From PoT sp049331405 (GTDB lineage Bacteria > Planctomycetota > Planctomycetia > Isosphaerales > Isosphaeraceae): a DNA stretch of 64,000 bases. Location of the stretch: contig NZ_CP186274.1 in the NCBI RefSeq assembly GCF_049331405.1, positions 7,750,001-7,814,000 on the forward strand, given 5' to 3'. The notes under the pieces were generated by a model. That model was not told the origin of the DNA, did not search any database, and saw only the letters and a program-made list of their open reading frames with translations. Position numbers and translations under genes: made by a program. Shown here in pieces: positions 26,218 through 38,832 of the stretch (positions are counted from its first letter, which is position 1; every line of letters starts with the position of its first letter).

Positions 26218-29121
26218 TCAAGAGGATTTGATGAGCTCGATGCCGTTCACCTTGGCACCGCCTACGACATTGATGAACTTAATCGTCACTTTTCCGTTAG
26301 CGTCGGCCGTTGCGGAGAACGTCCTCACGATCGCTTTGTTCGCGGCTCCGGCGGCCGCGAAGATATCGAAGTTGGTGAGGACCGAGGTCCCATTGATGGC
26401 CACATTGAACTTTCGCTGGTCAGCCCCGTTGAAGTAGTTCTCGGCGAAGTGTAGGCGTACCAGGTACGTGGCTCCGGGCACGAGGTTGGGGACGTTGTAT
26501 GTGAAGTCGGTCCCGGTGTATCGCTCGGTCTGGTAGACGCTCTCCGGTGCGGGGCTATACATGCCGCTGGTGTCGATGGGGCTCGTCGTCTGGAAGACCG
26601 ATCCGCCGCTGAAGTCGGCATCGGCCGAGAAGATTCCCGATGCTGACGAGGCACCCGCCGCGATCACGGTCGTCGTGGGCTGAGTCGGGATCGATGTGCT
26701 TCCGAGCACCTGAATGCCACTGACCTCGGCCCCGCCCTGCACGTTGGTGAAGGTCACCGTGACCTTGCCGCTCGAGTCGGCCGTGGCCGTGAAGGTCTGC
26801 ACGACCGCCTTGTTCGTGGCTCCCGCCGTCGCCAGGATGTCGAACTTCGAGAGGACCTTCTGGCCGTTGATCGCCACGTCGAACTGCCGCTGGCCAGCCG
26901 ACTGATAGTAGACCTCAGCGAAGTGGAGCCGGATTGTGTACGTGCTGCCCGGCGTCAAGTTGGGGACGACGTATGAGAAGCTCGTGCCCGTCCATCGCTG
27001 GGCCTGGTAAACCGCCTGAGGGGCCGGATCCGAGACGCCGCTCAGGTCGATCGGATTCGTGGACGAGAACGTGTTCCCGCCCTGGTAATCGGCGTCAGCC
27101 AGATAGGCTCCCTGATTCGAGGTAGATCCGGCGCCGATGGCGATCCCCGTCTGTTGTGGGGCCGAGGCCCCGGGGATCATCTGGATCCCATTGACCTTGG
27201 CTCCTCCCGCCACGTTTGTGAAGACGATCGTGACCTTGCCGCTAGCATCCGACTGGGTCGTGAAGGTCTCGACGATGGCCTTATTCGCGCCTCCAGCCGC
27301 GGCGAAGATGTCGAAATTGGTGAGCACACTTTGATTGTTGATTGCTACGTTGAATGTGCGCTGGCCGGGGGCGTTGAAATAGTTCTCGGCGAAGTGGAGC
27401 CGAACCGTATAAGCGGAGTTGGGGGTTAGGTTCGCGACGGTGTAGGAGAAGTTCGTCCCCGTCCATCGTTCCGACTGATAGACCGCCTGGGGAGCCGGAT
27501 CAGCGACGCCGCTCGTGTTGATGGCGGCCGTCGTGCTGAATGTCGAGCCGCCGCTGAAACCGGTGTCGGACGAATACGAGCCCTGCGTCACGCTCGAGCC
27601 AGCTGCGATGGAGGTTCCGGCGACGCTCGTCGAGGACTTGATCGGAACCTGGATCGACCGGGACAACGACCCCGAGGTCGCTGTGATCTTGACGCTGCTC
27701 GAACCGGTGCTGGGGGCGGTGAAGAGTCCGCTGCTGCTGATCGTGCCCGCGCTCGCGGTCCAGTTCACCGACGTCGGTGCTCCGACCGCATTCCCGAACT
27801 GATCCGCGAAGCTCGTGGTGAAGGCCTGCGAGGAGCCGGCGGCGACCGAGGCGTTCTGCGGCTGAATCGAAAGTGATGAGGGGATCGCCTTCACCGTCAC
27901 GCTCACGTTGCTGGAGACGGTGCTGCCATTCTGGTTCGTGATCGTGACTTGGAAGGTGTAGTTGCCGGCCTGGGAGAACTGAGCGGTGATCGACTTGCCG
28001 GAGTTCGTTCCGTTAGCGTTCGACGGGCTGAAAGACACACCGGAGCCGCTGAGGACGGACCATTTGTAGGTCAGGCTGCTCTCGCCCGAACTGTAAGCAC
28101 CGAGCACACTGAGGGTTGTGCTGCTGGCTGTGACCGTGGAGGGATTCGCGGATGCCGCCGTTGCGATCGTGGGGCCGACGAGGGCACTCACCGCGTTTGC
28201 CGGGCTGATGACCGCCCCGGTCTTGATCAGGTTCGTAAGCCCCGCCGACTTTTGCGCCGTGGACTCGATGAGGTCCACGCGATGCGACGCGCTCATGTTC
28301 GGCGCCAGGGCTGAGACGACTCCCGCAATGCCCGAGACATATCCAGCCGCATAAGATGTGGCGTTTTGAATCGCCGGGGCACCTATGTCGACCTTGATCG
28401 GCCCGTAGTTCGAGACCGAGGTCAGATTGCCCGAGGAATCGGTCGAGGCCGCGACCATGAGATTCGGCGCGACCACCGAGGTCGGATACAGGCCATACGG
28501 ATAATATCCATTCAGTTGCGGATCGGTGCTGTCGAGGTTGTAGTGGTCGTTCCCCGCGCCTGTGACGACGATGGCCCCTTTACTATTGGCGTAGGCTATC
28601 GCGTCAGCGAAATTCGGATTCGTTTTTATGTAGGAAGGGTCCGGATTATTGGGCACATTCCCCGGGCCATCGCTGGTCTCGGCGAAGACAATGCTGATAT
28701 TGATAACCTTGGCATTGTGGTAGGCCGCATAGAAGATGCCCCGGAGGATTGCGTTGAACGACGCGCTGTCCTCCGTACCCGAGTTGTTCGTCACCCGGAT
28801 CGGCATGATCTTCACGTCGGGCTTCGACGAGCCGGCCGACTGCTGGGCCGCAACGATACCGGAGACGATCGAATCGGCGACCGTCGAACCGTGGCCGTGG
28901 CCCGAGCCCAGGCTATTATCTGCGATGTTGCTGCCGTCGGCTTTGGCGGTTTGCTGGGTGTAGGCATTGTACCCGCTCGCGATGTCGTAGTACGGCGAGT
29001 CGGCGGCGCTATTGAGGTCGACACCTGTGTCAATCTCGGCGATGAGGGTGCTGAGGAGACGACGAGTTTCGAGCGGTTCCGGTTGAGCACGAGCGAACCG
29101 GCGTGCCTGTTTTGGTCGCAA
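26218..29121 (-). CDS. Subtilisin-like (S8) serine protease with three malectin-like domains
   Basis: A large exported protein of about 967 residues. The N terminus carries a planctomycete LEPR-XLL-like motif (PLETRRLLS, about 16-24) that directs surface or secretory handling. The S8 domain follows, with catalytic Asp near 31, His near 77 in GHGHGSTVA, oxyanion Asn near 191 in GAGNDHY and Ser near 256 in NATSYAAG. Next come an Ig/PKD-like segment (about 310-415) and a Big-type segment, then three malectin-like carbohydrate-binding repeats with LRLHFAE-type cores and NVAIN...FDIFAAAG blocks. The longest frame begins with a GTG at 29130, but GAGG overlaps that codon; the TTG at 29121 has GAGG 8 bases upstream. 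It probably degrades glycosylated or polysaccharide-bound protein outside the cell. Confidence 0.85.
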   Translation of the reverse strand: MRPKQARRFARAQPEPLETRRLLSTLIAEIDTGVDLNSAADSPYYDIASGYNAYTQQTAKADGSNIADNSLGSGHGHGSTVADSIVSGIVAAQQSAGSSKPDVKIMPIRVTNNSGTEDSASFNAILRGIFYAAYHNAKVINISIVFAETSDGPGNVPNNPDPSYIKTNPNFADAIAYANSKGAIVVTGAGNDHYNLDSTDPQLNGYYPYGLYPTSVVAPNLMVAASTDSSGNLTSVSNYGPIKVDIGAPAIQNATSYAAGYVSGIAGVVSALAPNMSASHRVDLIESTAQKSAGLTNLIKTGAVISPANAVSALVGPTIATAASANPSTVTASSTTLSVLGAYSSGESSLTYKWSVLSGSGVSFSPSNANGTNSGKSITAQFSQAGNYTFQVTITNQNGSTVSSNVSVTVKAIPSSLSIQPQNASVAAGSSQAFTTSFADQFGNAVGAPTSVNWTASAGTISSSGLFTAPSTGSSSVKITATSGSLSRSIQVPIKSSTSVAGTSIAAGSSVTQGSYSSDTGFSGGSTFSTTAAINTSGVADPAPQAVYQSERWTGTNFSYTVANLTPNSAYTVRLHFAENYFNAPGQRTFNVAINNQSVLTNFDIFAAAGGANKAIVETFTTQSDASGKVTIVFTNVAGGAKVNGIQMIPGASAPQQTGIAIGAGSTSNQGAYLADADYQGGNTFSSTNPIDLSGVSDPAPQAVYQAQRWTGTSFSYVVPNLTPGSTYTIRLHFAEVYYQSAGQRQFDVAINGQKVLSKFDILATAGATNKAVVQTFTATADSSGKVTVTFTNVQGGAEVSGIQVLGSTSIPTQPTTTVIAAGASSASGIFSADADFSGGSVFQTTSPIDTSGMYSPAPESVYQTERYTGTDFTYNVPNLVPGATYLVRLHFAENYFNGADQRKFNVAINGTSVLTNFDIFAAAGAANKAIVRTFSATADANGKVTIKFINVVGGAKVNGIELIKSS

Positions 29122-29785
29122 GGTTGTCACCTCAGTTGGAGTCTGAAGTCGACATCGCCCGGGGCAGACGTCGCGCCGAGGAGGGTCAATCAGTGCCTGT
29201 CGCTGGCCACACCCGTACTTTGAAAGATCGTTTGCAATAGTCCAACGCTCATTGAACGCTTTCGTTCAAAATTGGGATGAATCGTGTTTATTGAGCGGTT
29301 CGTGACGGATATGCACGGTTCGTGTTTGAGCTGTCCGCGTAAAAAGGGCGTAATCGCATATCCCCGCGGGTGGATTTGTCAGTGTCAAAGTTTCATCTGG
29401 CCGATTCCTGAGTGCGTGTTTGTTCGCCAGCAGCGATCCGGACGCACCGATCTTGTCTTGGATTCAGATCTTGGGGGTCGCTCGCCTTATCCGGTTCCAC
29501 GCCGGATTGTGGTCGTGAAACCACTCTGTAACAGCGATTGATCGTGGAGAGATGGTGTTAAAGAGGGCTTGCAGAATTTGAGGTTCTGGATGAATTAGCT
29601 TTAGCTTGTGGCGAGAGGAAATTCTGCCGAGCATTGAAAGTTTGGCGGCAGTGAGCGTGCGGCAGGCTGTAGGCTGAGCTTTTTTCATTCGGGTGTCGAA
29701 TCCATACTTGGAAACACTTCCAAGATCGACGGTTTGACGGTCCCGAGAGTCATCCCCGTCAGCTCCTGAGCAGGAAAATCAAGGC
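29122..29785. other. Divergent intergenic region between subtilase and polX
   Basis: About 660 bases. A small inverted repeat TTGAACG/CGTTCAA (29254-29271, 4-base loop) lies about 130 bases upstream of the subtilase start and could be an operator. Short frames at 29284-29541 and 29464-29688 lack Shine-Dalgarno sequences and known domains. Confidence 0.5.
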
Positions 29786-31516
29786 ATGGAAACGTCTAGA
29801 ATTGCCCAAATCCTGGATGAGATGGGGACTCTGCTCGAGATCCAGGGGGAAAACCCCTTCCGATGCCGTGCCTATCACAACGCGTCGCAGGCCTTGCGCG
29901 CCTTGCCAACCGATCTCTCCGGAATGATCGCCGACGGCAGCCTGTCCGAAATCCCCGGCATCGGCGAGACGATGCTCACCAAGATCGTCCAGTTGGCCAC
30001 GAGCGGCCACCTGCCCTCCTTCGACAAACTCAAACAGGAGACCCCGCCCGGTCTGGTCGAGTTGCTGCGGATTCCGGGACTTGGACCCAAGAAGATCAAG
30101 CAACTGCGGGATGATCTCAAGATCGAGAGCCTCGCCGATCTCCGCGCCGCCGGCGAGGCGGGCAAGATCGCGGCGCTCAAGGGGTTCGGAGCGAAGACGG
30201 AAGCCAAGATCCTGGAGGGGATTAGCTTCGTCGAGTCGACGGGCGACCGCATCCTCATCAGCGAGGCCAGGAGACTCGTCGCCCCGATCCTTGAGGCCGT
30301 CCGTCAACATCCCGACGTGGACCAGGCCGAGATTTGCGGCAGTCTTCGCCGTTGTGCCGAGACGATCGGTGATATCGATATCCTCTTCAGTTCCAAAACC
30401 CCGGAATCGACGTTGAACGCCTTCGTCAAGCTTCCGGAGGTGGCGCAGGTCCTGGCGCAGGGTCCGACGAAGGCAAGTGTCCGACTCGCCGGCGGTGTCC
30501 AGTGCGACCTGCGCGGGGTGGACGAGGCTCAGTTCCCCTTCGCCCTCCACTACTTCACCGGCTCGAAGGCCCACAACATCGCGATGCGGCGGCGAGCCAT
30601 CGCCCGCGGTTACTCGTTGAATGAGTACGACCTCGACGGCGACAAGAAAGCCCCGACTTGCCATACGGAAGCGGATATCTTCAAGGCCCTGGACCTTCAC
30701 TACATCCCGCCCGAGTTGCGCGAGGACCTGGGCGAACTAGAACTCGCCGAGAAGGCCCCCCTGCCGCGACTCGTGACCGTCGACGACCTCAAGGGGACCT
30801 TCCACTGCCACACCGACTGGAGCGACGGCAACGCGACCCTCGAGGAGATGGCGGAGGCGGCGCGTTCGTTAGGCCTCAAGTACCTCGGGATCGCCGACCA
30901 CTCCCAGGCGGCTCGCTATGCGGGGGGACTGACGGTGGATCGGGTCCGCGATCAGTGGGAAGCCATTGACGCACTCAACAGGAAGTTCGGAGACTCCTTC
31001 CACCTCTTCAAGGGGACGGAGTGCGACATCCTCGGGGACGGATCGCTTGATTATCCCGACGAGATCCTCGATGGCTTCGACTACGTCGTGGCGAGCGTCC
31101 ACTCTCAATTCGGCCTACCGAGGGCGGCAATGACCGAGCGGATTGTCCGGGCGGTATCGAATCCTAGAGTCACGATGCTCGGACATCCCACGGGCCGGCT
31201 CCTCCTCGCCCGCGAGGGTTACGATGTCGACCTCGACGCCGTTATCGAGGCCGCCGCGAAATCCTCGACCATGATCGAGATCAACGCGAACCCGCATCGC
31301 CTCGACCTCGACGCGATCCATTGCCGACGAGCCCGAGCCCTCGGGGTCACGATCGTGATCAACCCCGACGCCCACTCGACGGGAGGGATCGCCGACCTGA
31401 GCTATGGCATCGACGTCGCCCGCCGCGCGGGTCTGACCGCGGACGATATCTGGAACACCGCGGGCCTGACGGATGTGAAGAAACAATTGGCGAAACGGAA
31501 GACCTCGCGGAGCTGA
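29786..31516 (+). CDS. polX: DNA polymerase/3'-5' exonuclease PolX
   Basis: The 576-residue length is typical of bacterial family X polymerases. An N-terminal helix-hairpin-helix region contains PGIGETMLTKI and PGLGPKKIKQL. The nucleotidyltransferase palm follows, with GSLRRCAETIGDIDILF providing the Gly-Ser and Asp residues. The C-terminal PHP phosphoesterase (from about residue 335) has FHCHTDWSDGN, GIADHS, GTECDIL and HPTGR-type metal ligands. PolX fills short gaps in base-excision repair and its PHP domain gives 3'-5' exonuclease and AP-endonuclease activity. The key Asp residues of the palm and His residues of PHP appear intact. The gene stands alone, divergent from the subtilase. Confidence 0.94.
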   Translation: METSRIAQILDEMGTLLEIQGENPFRCRAYHNASQALRALPTDLSGMIADGSLSEIPGIGETMLTKIVQLATSGHLPSFDKLKQETPPGLVELLRIPGLGPKKIKQLRDDLKIESLADLRAAGEAGKIAALKGFGAKTEAKILEGISFVESTGDRILISEARRLVAPILEAVRQHPDVDQAEICGSLRRCAETIGDIDILFSSKTPESTLNAFVKLPEVAQVLAQGPTKASVRLAGGVQCDLRGVDEAQFPFALHYFTGSKAHNIAMRRRAIARGYSLNEYDLDGDKKAPTCHTEADIFKALDLHYIPPELREDLGELELAEKAPLPRLVTVDDLKGTFHCHTDWSDGNATLEEMAEAARSLGLKYLGIADHSQAARYAGGLTVDRVRDQWEAIDALNRKFGDSFHLFKGTECDILGDGSLDYPDEILDGFDYVVASVHSQFGLPRAAMTERIVRAVSNPRVTMLGHPTGRLLLAREGYDVDLDAVIEAAAKSSTMIEINANPHRLDLDAIHCRRARALGVTIVINPDAHSTGGIADLSYGIDVARRAGLTADDIWNTAGLTDVKKQLAKRKTSRS

Positions 31517-31772
31517 CTCCACCAAACGCTGTGAAGAGCCTCCCTTGCGAGACCGCTGGGCTGGCCTATAATTTTTAAGGATTAGGGAAACGCGCCGGAC
31601 AGGCCCACATGCTCGTCCCCAGCCAAGTCATGACCAACCCTTGGCCTGTGCCTCGATGGGGCTCCCTGGAAGTCGTCGAACGCTGGCTTGCTTCTTGCAT
31701 GTTGGGCTTTCCCTGGTTTCGACCCTTTTCTGTTCGTTTCGCGTCCTCATCGTCCTCCAATAGGATCTTGTC

Positions 31773-32231
31773 ATGGCTCCTCCCAAGCCCGCCGAGGCAA
31801 AGAGACGCTACTTCAGCGTCGAAGAGGCGAATCGGACATTGCCTCTTGTCAGGGCGATCGTGACCGACATCGTGCAGCAGTGGCACACGGTCAACGAACT
31901 AAAACAGCGGCTCACCGCCGTCATGGGCGAACGCAAGCGGCCCAGCGGTGACATTTACTCTGAAGAATTCGCGCAGAGTCAGTCCGAGATGGAGGCCGAG
32001 GAGGAGAAACTCGCCTCGTACATCGAGGAGTTGACGAAACTAGGCGTCGAGTTGAAGGGACCCGACGGACTCTGTGACTTCTACAGCATGATGGACGGCC
32101 GAGAGGTTTACCTCTGCTGGCGACTCGGCGAGCCCGAGGTCGGCCACTGGCATGAGCTGAACGCCGGTTTTGCCGGACGGAAACCCTTGGTGTCCCTCGC
32201 AGCCACGCGAGGTTCGAGCCGAGACCACTGA
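31773..32231 (+). CDS. DUF2203 family protein
   Basis: A 152-residue cytosolic protein. The N-terminal block YFSVEEANRTLPLV, a helical charged middle (about 35-105) and the conserved C-terminal block YLCWRLGEPEVGHWHELNAGFAGR are characteristic of DUF2203. The family has no assigned function. A stable terminator follows. I see nothing in the neighbours (PolX, PlsC) that would fix a role. Confidence 0.85.
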   Translation: MAPPKPAEAKRRYFSVEEANRTLPLVRAIVTDIVQQWHTVNELKQRLTAVMGERKRPSGDIYSEEFAQSQSEMEAEEEKLASYIEELTKLGVELKGPDGLCDFYSMMDGREVYLCWRLGEPEVGHWHELNAGFAGRKPLVSLAATRGSSRDH

Positions 32232-32695
32232 ATTCTTTCGCAGCAGCAACCCGGCGGCGACCTCGATCGGGTCGAGCCGGATAACGTCGCGGATCCGGTT
32301 TCCGCCGGATTTCACGACCCAACATAGAAAACCCAGCCCACAGGGTCACTCGGATCCTGTCGCTGGGTTTTTCGTTTTCACGACGACAGACGGTTTGAAA
32401 ACGAGCACATTAGGAGTGACATTCGACGCGCCGATGGTGCCTCGACGGTGAAATTCCTCAGCGATATGGGATCTAGCGGTTTCAACGTGAGAATGGGTTT
32501 CCCATTTCGAGCCGCTTGGGTTGGCGCTAGAAGTCCCGGCTTTGGTCGCGTTACACTGTGACTGTCACTCCACTTGGTTTTGGTCGTGCGACTCCGGACC
32601 ACGGGATGAGGCGGCCTGAGCAGTCCAGCTTCTAGACGGTGGGTGAGCCGGGTGGTGCGTGAATCCGAGTCAGTACGACTCCAGGAAAGGTCGTC
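32232..32695 (+). other. Intergenic region with terminator
   Basis: About 460 bases between the DUF2203 and PlsC genes. It includes the terminator at 32328-32372. The rest shows no gene and no clear promoter. Confidence 0.55.
32328..32372 (+). terminator. Intrinsic terminator after the DUF2203 gene
   Basis: AAACCCAGC (about 32329-32337) pairs with GCTGGGTTT (from 32362) around an inner ACAGG/CCTGT stem, followed by a T-run. Confidence 0.88.
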
Positions 32696-33397
32696 GTGAA
32701 AGAGTCCAGCGCGGTGGCGGAAAAGGCTGAGAAGAAGTCCGGTTCTGCGGTCGCCGATCGTTCCAGGTTGGCAATTTACTGGTACCGGATCGTCCAGATC
32801 GTGGTGGCGACGGCTCTCTACTCGCTGGGGGGTATCCGGGCCTCGGGTCGGAACAACCTGCCCACGAAGGGCGGTGCCCTTCTCGTTTCCAACCACGCCA
32901 GCCACCTCGACGTCTTCATCCTCGGCATTCCTCTCCATCGTCCACTGAACTACGTCGCCCGCTCCACGCTTTTCTTCCCGCCGCTTGGTACCTTGATCCG
33001 CTCGGTCGGAGGATTTCCGATCCAGCGCGAGGGCATGGGGGCTCAGGGCCTGAAGGAGACCCTCAAGCGTCTCAAGTCCGGCGGTATTGTTGCCCTATTC
33101 CCCGAGGGGACTCGGACAAAGAACGGGGAGATCGGTGAGTTCAAGTCGGGGATCGCCGTCCTGGCGGCTCGAGCCAAGGTCCCCATCATCCCGGCTGCGG
33201 TCGCCGGTACGTTCGAGGCTTGGCCGAGGTCTCGGATGTTCCCGAAGGCGGCTCCGGTCAGCATCCACTATGGCACGCCGATCACTCCCGAGGAGCTGTC
33301 CCAACTCGACGGCGACGCCATGACGGATCTGATCCGAGTGCGAGTCCTCCAATGCCAGGAGCAGGCCCGTTGCTCGCTCGCCACGATCCGCAAGTGA
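32696..33397 (+). CDS. Lysophospholipid acyltransferase (PlsC family)
   Basis: A 233-residue membrane-associated acyltransferase with the catalytic NHASHLD motif (H-x4-D), the FPEGTRTKNG substrate-phosphate block and an IPAAVAGTFEAWPR block typical of 1-acylglycerol-3-phosphate acyltransferases. The start is a GTG with AGGAAAGG just upstream. The first 20 residues are charged and precede a hydrophobic segment at about 27-45. Its length is closer to canonical PlsC than the enzyme at 8967-9797, so this may be the housekeeping copy; that ranking is inference. It is followed 205 bases later by a small lipoprotein. Confidence 0.92.
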   Translation: MKESSAVAEKAEKKSGSAVADRSRLAIYWYRIVQIVVATALYSLGGIRASGRNNLPTKGGALLVSNHASHLDVFILGIPLHRPLNYVARSTLFFPPLGTLIRSVGGFPIQREGMGAQGLKETLKRLKSGGIVALFPEGTRTKNGEIGEFKSGIAVLAARAKVPIIPAAVAGTFEAWPRSRMFPKAAPVSIHYGTPITPEELSQLDGDAMTDLIRVRVLQCQEQARCSLATIRK

Positions 33398-33602
33398 GGC
33401 GGCATCGAAATTGGAGTTGGCCGATTTGGCAAGTTACGATAAAGTTCGCCTACCTTGAGACCGAACGGCACACCTCCGTCGGAGGTTCTTGCGCCGGTTC
33501 TTCGGTTCGTTCCGATCTGTCCACAAGGAAGTGTGGATTTCACAATTCGTCGCACCGCCTGGTCGGAGAGTGTGGACCTGGTCGCGGCAAAGGAGTTCCG
33601 CC

Positions 33603-33986
33603 ATGCGACACCCGCGAATCCTGCGTGGGAGCCTCAAGTCGATCGCGGCCGGCTGGGTCCTGGCTTCGGTCGGATGCACACATAATCACTACTACGGCAA
33701 CGCCGTTCCCGTGTGTGGGCCGACGGCCGTCGTCCCGGGAGCGGTGAGCAGCAGTGCCGTCTGCGATCTCCCCTCGACGGTCACGGGGGGTACGGTCATC
33801 TCGCAGAATGGGACGCGAGGGACGTACGTCAGCTCCGCCCCGATGCCGTCGGGTTCCCGACCTCCCAGCGTCGTGGTGAGCGAGTCGCGCTCCAAACCTT
33901 TCGGTAGCTGGAGACGCTCGGACCCAGATGCGGGTCTGGCCCAGACCAGGGTTGAAGGTGCGTTGGACGAAATCACGACGCGTTAA
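33603..33986 (+). CDS. Small lipoprotein of unknown function
   Basis: From the ATG at 33603, with AAGGAG about 8 bases upstream, the product is 127 residues. A lipoprotein signal ends in the lipobox LASVGC. The mature part is rich in Ser, Pro, Gly and Thr with two early Cys residues and no recognised domain. It is probably anchored to an envelope membrane and disordered. A longer frame starting at 33489 would bury the signal peptide and is rejected. Function unknown. Confidence 0.65.
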   Translation: MRHPRILRGSLKSIAAGWVLASVGCTHNHYYGNAVPVCGPTAVVPGAVSSSAVCDLPSTVTGGTVISQNGTRGTYVSSAPMPSGSRPPSVVVSESRSKPFGSWRRSDPDAGLAQTRVEGALDEITTR

Positions 33987-34237
33987 GCCCGGGGCTCCTA
34001 CTCCCCCCCTCGAATCTCGGCCATACTTTGTGTTTCCATGCCTCCTACACGCAATGCGTCTTAACACGCTCGTCTCCTCGAACCATGGGATCGATGATCG
34101 ACGTACAAGAGCGTCTGTGGATTTTTGTACAGTAGACGCATTGCTTCGGAAACCCGATCCTGATATTGTTGGGTCGGTTGAGTCGGTGCTATCCCTAACG
34201 CTGCCAGGAAATTGGACATCGAGGCGAAGACGGAGCG

Positions 34238-36685
<2,448 letters not shown>

Positions 36686-36830
36686 GAGCTTCGGTTGTGA
36701 ACAGGGCTTCATGACCTCGCGTATTGGTCCATATCGGGCGAGCATGCAGTCGAGGCACTTCCCGGCATGTTCGGCCTCGTGCGGCGACGACACGCAGCGG
36801 CGATGGGCAATCTTAGACGAAAGGTGCCCC

Positions 36831-38753
36831 ATGGCATCCGGAACATATAACGCAGAGTCGATCACCGTACTCGAAGGCCTCGAGGCCGTCCGTCGCCGCC
36901 CGGGTATGTACATCGGTGGTGTCGATAAGGCCGGCTTGCATCACCTCCTCTGGGAAGTCGTCGACAACGCGATCGACGAGGTGATGAACGGTCACGCCAC
37001 CCGGATCGTCGTCACGCTCGAGGCCGATGGCAAGACGATGTCCGTCGCGGACAACGGCCGCGGCATCCCGGTCGACGTCCACCCCAAGACGGGCAAGAGC
37101 GCCCTCGAAGTCATCTTCACGACCCTCCACGCGGGCGGCAAGTTCGACAACGACGCCTACAAGGTGGCCGGCGGTTTGCACGGGGTCGGCGCGAGCGTCG
37201 TCAATGCCTTGAGCAAGTCGCTCGTCGCCCAGGTTCGCCGTGACGGCATCACGTATACCCAGCACTACCAGCGAGGCAAGCCACAAGGCTCGGTTCAACC
37301 AGGCGAGCCGGCACGCGGCACCGGGACGACCGTCACCTTCACGCCCGACACCGAGATCTTCCGCGACGCCAATTATGATCCGGAACTGATCTCGGAAAGG
37401 CTTGAGGTCAAGACCTACCTCAACAAAGGGTTGGTCATCCAGTTCGTCGACCTCAAGAACAAGAAGAACGTCGAATTCCGACATGACGGCGGGGTGGCCG
37501 ACTTCCTCGACGCCATCACCAAGTCTCGCGGCGATGCTCGCGTGGCGGCCTTGCCCTTCGTCGTCGAACGCGAGGACTCGGACGAAGGGATCCGCTGTCA
37601 CGTTGCGCTGACCTGGACCGAGTCCACCGAAGAAAGCGTCCGGTCGTTCGTGAATACGATCCCGACGATCGACGGGGGGACCCACGAACTCGGCCTACGT
37701 GAGGCGGTCAGGACCGCGGTCCGACGCTTCATGACCGACCATGAGCTCGTCAAGAAGGGGATGGAGATCAAGAACGAGGATATCCTCGAAGGCTTGACCG
37801 CCGTCATCTCCGTCTGCGTCCACGAGCCCCAGTTCCAGGGTCAGACCAAGGGGCGTCTCAATAACACCGAGGTGCGCGGTCAGGTTGAGTCGATGGTGCG
37901 GCCCCGGCTCGAGAGCTTCCTGCTCAAGAACAAGAGCGTTGGCGACGCAATCGTTGCCCGCGTCATCCAGGCGGCGAAGGCCCGCGAGGCGAGCCGGGCG
38001 GCGGCATCCCAGGTGCGTCGGAAGACGGCGATCAGCAACCGCCTCAACCTGCCGGGCAAGCTGCATGACTGCGACAGCACGAACCCGGACGAGTCGGAAC
38101 TGTTCATCGTCGAAGGTGATTCGGCAGGCGGCTCCGCCAAGCAAGGGCGGGACCGCGACATCCAGGCCATCCTCCCGCTCAAGGGCAAGGTCTTGAACGC
38201 CGAGCAGGCGGGCAAGGCCAAGGTGTTGGACAACAAGGAGTTGACCGACATCATCAGTGCCCTCGGCTGCGGAATGGATGACCAGTACGATCCGGCCCGC
38301 CTCCGCTACGGCAAGGTCATCCTCCTGACCGATGCCGATAGCGACGGCCACCACATCGCCACGCTGCTGCTCACCTTCTTCTATCGTCACGTTCCCGGCC
38401 TCCTGCACGACGGCCGGGTCTTCCTCGCTTGCCCTCCTCTATACAAGATCACCCACGGGCAGGAGACCCACTGGGCGGCCGACGATGGAAGCCGCGATCG
38501 GATCCTGGCGAAGCTTCCCAAGAATGCCAAGCCGAACATCACCCGGTTCAAAGGCCTCGGCGAGATGCCTGCGCAGCTCCTCTTCGAGACCACCCTCGAC
38601 CCCGTGCGTCGGCGCCTCCTGCGCGTGACCGTCCCCGAAGATGACCGATCCTACACCGAGCGAACGGTGACGGACCTCATGGGCAAGGAGCCCGAGGCCC
38701 GCTTCAAGTTCATCATGGCCGAAGCCTATACGGCGAAAGATATCGACATATGA
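36831..38753 (+). CDS. Type IIA DNA topoisomerase subunit B (GyrB/ParE)
   Basis: A 640-residue ATPase subunit. The GHKL domain shows RRRPGMYIGG, the Mg-binding EVVDNAIDE, DNGRGIPVD and GGLHGVGASVVNALS. The transducer domain follows, then the Toprim domain with EGDSAGGSAKQGRD, PLKGKVLN and the metal-binding DADSDGHH. The length (about 640, without the insertion seen in enterobacterial GyrB) fits short GyrB or ParE. The ATG at 36831 has AAAGG upstream, so I rejected a longer frame that begins inside the subunit A gene. It works with the preceding subunit to pass one duplex through another using ATP. A hairpin follows the gene. Confidence 0.94.
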   Translation: MASGTYNAESITVLEGLEAVRRRPGMYIGGVDKAGLHHLLWEVVDNAIDEVMNGHATRIVVTLEADGKTMSVADNGRGIPVDVHPKTGKSALEVIFTTLHAGGKFDNDAYKVAGGLHGVGASVVNALSKSLVAQVRRDGITYTQHYQRGKPQGSVQPGEPARGTGTTVTFTPDTEIFRDANYDPELISERLEVKTYLNKGLVIQFVDLKNKKNVEFRHDGGVADFLDAITKSRGDARVAALPFVVEREDSDEGIRCHVALTWTESTEESVRSFVNTIPTIDGGTHELGLREAVRTAVRRFMTDHELVKKGMEIKNEDILEGLTAVISVCVHEPQFQGQTKGRLNNTEVRGQVESMVRPRLESFLLKNKSVGDAIVARVIQAAKAREASRAAASQVRRKTAISNRLNLPGKLHDCDSTNPDESELFIVEGDSAGGSAKQGRDRDIQAILPLKGKVLNAEQAGKAKVLDNKELTDIISALGCGMDDQYDPARLRYGKVILLTDADSDGHHIATLLLTFFYRHVPGLLHDGRVFLACPPLYKITHGQETHWAADDGSRDRILAKLPKNAKPNITRFKGLGEMPAQLLFETTLDPVRRRLLRVTVPEDDRSYTERTVTDLMGKEPEARFKFIMAEAYTAKDIDI

Positions 38754-38793
38754 AGACAGATTGCTCGTCATACCACCTTCATCGATCCCTCCC

Positions 38794-38832
38794 GAGATTC
38801 TCATTCATGGCTTCAAGCATGGATGAGAATCT
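38794..38832. terminator. Hairpin between convergent topoisomerase B and dehydrogenase genes
   Basis: ATTCTCATTCATG pairs with CATGGATGAGAAT across a short loop. The right arm overlaps the last codons of the reverse gene. It could serve as a shared, bidirectional terminator, though the T-run is short (TTT). Confidence 0.55.

Noticed and set aside
29464..29688. Small reverse frame upstream of polX
   Set aside because: No ribosome binding site and unusual residue composition; no evidence of coding.
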